From: Gammaproteobacteria bacterium
Lineage (GTDB): Bacteria; Pseudomonadota; Gammaproteobacteria; SZUA-229
DNA length: 6,739 bases
Direction of reading: 5' to 3'
NCBI GenBank assembly: GCA_023136715.1
Contig: JAGLQT010000062.1
Span: 1-6,739, forward strand
Shown here: positions 5,478-6,739 of the stretch, in pieces
Numbering within the stretch: position 1 is the first letter of the stretch
Layout of the letters: every line of letters starts with the position of its first letter
Made by a program: the position numbers and the translations under genes
The notes under the pieces: generated by a model
Databases searched by the model: none
What the model was told of the DNA's origin: nothing
Seen by the model: only the letters and a program-made list of their open reading frames with translations

Positions 5478-6671
5478 ATGAATCCTGATCTTTCCAAGTT
5501 ACAACCTTATCCCTTTGAAAAGCTGGCGACTTTGAAGGCAGATTGCACGCCACCGCAGGATCTAGCCCATATCGCGCTGTCTATTGGCGAGCCCAAGCAC
5601 CCCGCGCCTGAGGTGGCTTTGAAGCCTTTGCGTGAGAATCTGGATGCGATCAATAGCTACCCGTTGACCAGGGGCATGCCTGAGTTGCGTCAGTCCATTG
5701 CCAACTGGTTGCAAAACCGTTTTTCTCTGCCTGCTGGTGCGGTGAATGCTGACAACCAGGTGATCCCTGTCAACGGCACCCGCGAGGCGCTGTTCGCTTT
5801 TGCTCAGGCGGTGGTCGAGCGTAGCGACGATGCGCTGGTGCTGATGCCCAATCCGTTCTACCAGATTTATGAAGGTGCCGCTCTGCTCGCCGGTGCCACG
5901 CCCTACTTCTACGCCACCACCCGCGACAACAACTACCAGCCAGATTTTGATGCCATCCCCGAAGCCATCTGGCAGCGTTGCCAGCTAATTTATATTTGCA
6001 CACCGGGCAATCCAACCGGTGCGGTGATTTCTGAAGCTGAGCTGATCAAACTGATCGAGAAAGCGAAACGGTACGATTTCATCATCGCCTCGGATGAATG
6101 TTATTCCGAAATTTATTTTGATGGCATCAAACCTACGGGATTATTACAGGCTGCCGTCAACAGCGACAACGAGAGCTTCAAAAACTGCGTGGTTTTCCAC
6201 AGCCTGTCAAAACGTTCCAACCTGCCCGGTATGCGTTCGGGTTTTGTTGCCGGTGATGCGGACGTGATGAAAGCCTTTTTGCTGTACCGCACTTATCACG
6301 GCTGCGCCATGCCACCGGTACACCAGATTGCCAGTATCGCCGCATGGAACGATGAGCAGCACGTCGAGCAAAACCGTCAGCTTTATCAGCAAAAGTTTGA
6401 CGCAGTTTTAAATATACTCAGTCCAGTTTGCGAAGCACAAAAACCTGAAGCTGGTTTTTATATCTGGCTGCACACGAATATTGACGAAGCTGATTTTGCG
6501 AAGCAGTTATTCGACCAGCAGAATGTTACCGTTTTACCCGGCAGTTATTTATCACGCACCGTTGATGGACAGAACCCCGGCAGCCAGCATGTACGCATGG
6601 CATTGGTCGCACCGCTGGACGAGTGCATCGATGCCGCCAACCGAATTAAACAATTTATCGAAAACTTATAG
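5478..6671 (+). CDS. dapC: N-succinyldiaminopimelate aminotransferase (DapC)
   Basis: A cytoplasmic PLP enzyme of fold type I, class I/II aminotransferases. It transfers an amino group from glutamate to N-succinyl-2-amino-6-ketopimelate in the succinylase route to diaminopimelate and lysine. From the chosen start (397 aa) the Schiff-base lysine is K245 in SLSKRSNLPGMRSGF (242-256). N178 in CTPGNPTG (174-181), D206 and Y209 in SDECYSE (205-211) and R253 contact PLP, and R373 in HVRMAL should bind the substrate carboxylate. The start at 5478 is preferred over the in-frame ATG at 5436 because MNPDLSKLQPYPFEKL matches the usual DapC N-terminus and the 5436 ATG directly abuts the -10 box, upstream of the predicted transcript start. 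The 5478 ATG lacks a clear Shine-Dalgarno. The adjacent dapD supports DapC over other aminotransferases. Confidence 0.93.
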   Translation: MNPDLSKLQPYPFEKLATLKADCTPPQDLAHIALSIGEPKHPAPEVALKPLRENLDAINSYPLTRGMPELRQSIANWLQNRFSLPAGAVNADNQVIPVNGTREALFAFAQAVVERSDDALVLMPNPFYQIYEGAALLAGATPYFYATTRDNNYQPDFDAIPEAIWQRCQLIYICTPGNPTGAVISEAELIKLIEKAKRYDFIIASDECYSEIYFDGIKPTGLLQAAVNSDNESFKNCVVFHSLSKRSNLPGMRSGFVAGDADVMKAFLLYRTYHGCAMPPVHQIASIAAWNDEQHVEQNRQLYQQKFDAVLNILSPVCEAQKPEAGFYIWLHTNIDEADFAKQLFDQQNVTVLPGSYLSRTVDGQNPGSQHVRMALVAPLDECIDAANRIKQFIENL

Positions 6672-6676
6672 TCACT

Positions 6677-6680
6677 GGAG
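6677..6680 (+). promoter_or_regulatory. Ribosome binding site of dapD
   Basis: GGAG with a six-base spacer before the ATG at 6687, lying inside the 15-bp dapC-dapD gap. It confirms the dapD start and suggests the pair is translated from one mRNA. Confidence 0.75.
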
Positions 6681-6686
6681 ACCCAG

Positions 6687-6739
6687 ATGGATAATTTAAA
6701 AAACATTATTGAAGAAGCTTTTGAACGCAGAGCTGACAT
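6687..6739 (+). CDS. dapD: Tetrahydrodipicolinate N-succinyltransferase (DapD), N-terminal fragment
   Basis: Seventeen complete codons are visible before the right edge: MDNLKNIIEEAFERRAD. This closely matches the start of E. coli DapD (MQQLQNIIETAFERRAEI, recalled from memory), which uses succinyl-CoA to succinylate tetrahydrodipicolinate, one step before DapC. The gene begins 15 bp after dapC on the same strand with a good ribosome site, so the two form an operon. The left-handed beta-helix catalytic domain lies beyond the window. Identification rests on a short segment plus context, but both agree strongly. Confidence 0.88.
   Translation, partial: MDNLKNIIEEAFERRAD

Noticed and set aside
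5770..6015. 81-codon minus-strand open frame inside dapC
   Set aside because: Arg/Trp/Cys-rich antisense of a well-supported enzyme; typical shadow of GC-richer coding DNA.

Overview
The window looks like ordinary chromosomal DNA of moderate G+C from a gammaproteobacterium. The evidence is an RhlE-type DEAD-box helicase close to the E. coli protein over its core, and a dapC-dapD pair of the succinylase branch of lysine/diaminopimelate synthesis whose DapD N-terminus is close to the E. coli sequence. A large membrane GGDEF-EAL protein also fits an environmental, possibly marine, lineage. I cannot name the genus.

Layout. Positions 1-68 (minus) hold the first 22 codons of a response-regulator receiver protein that runs off the left edge. 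Positions 315-1583 (minus) encode RhlE. Positions 1689-4670 (minus) encode a 993-residue cyclic-di-GMP enzyme: two membrane segments around a large periplasmic sensor, a chemoreceptor-like HAMP/linker, GAF, GGDEF and EAL. A 342-bp AT-rich gap (4671-5012) has no convincing gene but carries short direct and inverted repeats. Positions 5013-5396 (minus) encode a small VOC/glyoxalase-fold protein with a GTG start and a strong Shine-Dalgarno. After an 81-bp divergent promoter region, dapC (5478-6671, plus) is followed 15 bp later by the start of dapD (6687 to the right edge).

How the genes relate. dapC and dapD encode consecutive-pathway enzymes and are almost certainly one operon: DapD succinylates tetrahydrodipicolinate and DapC aminates the resulting ketone. 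The VOC gene diverges from them, and the two likely -10 elements overlap, so the promoters may compete. The helicase, the c-di-GMP protein and the receiver protein share a strand but are separated by 105 to 342 bp gaps, so they are probably separate transcription units. The receiver protein and the GGDEF-EAL protein are both signalling proteins, but nothing here shows that they act together.

I saw no tRNA or rRNA gene, CRISPR array, insertion sequence, phage gene or convincing rho-independent terminator. I found no evidence of a wholly new system. The most notable points are the domain architecture of the GGDEF-EAL protein, the repeats upstream of it, the overlapping divergent promoters at 5428-5435, and the truncated receiver gene at the left edge.
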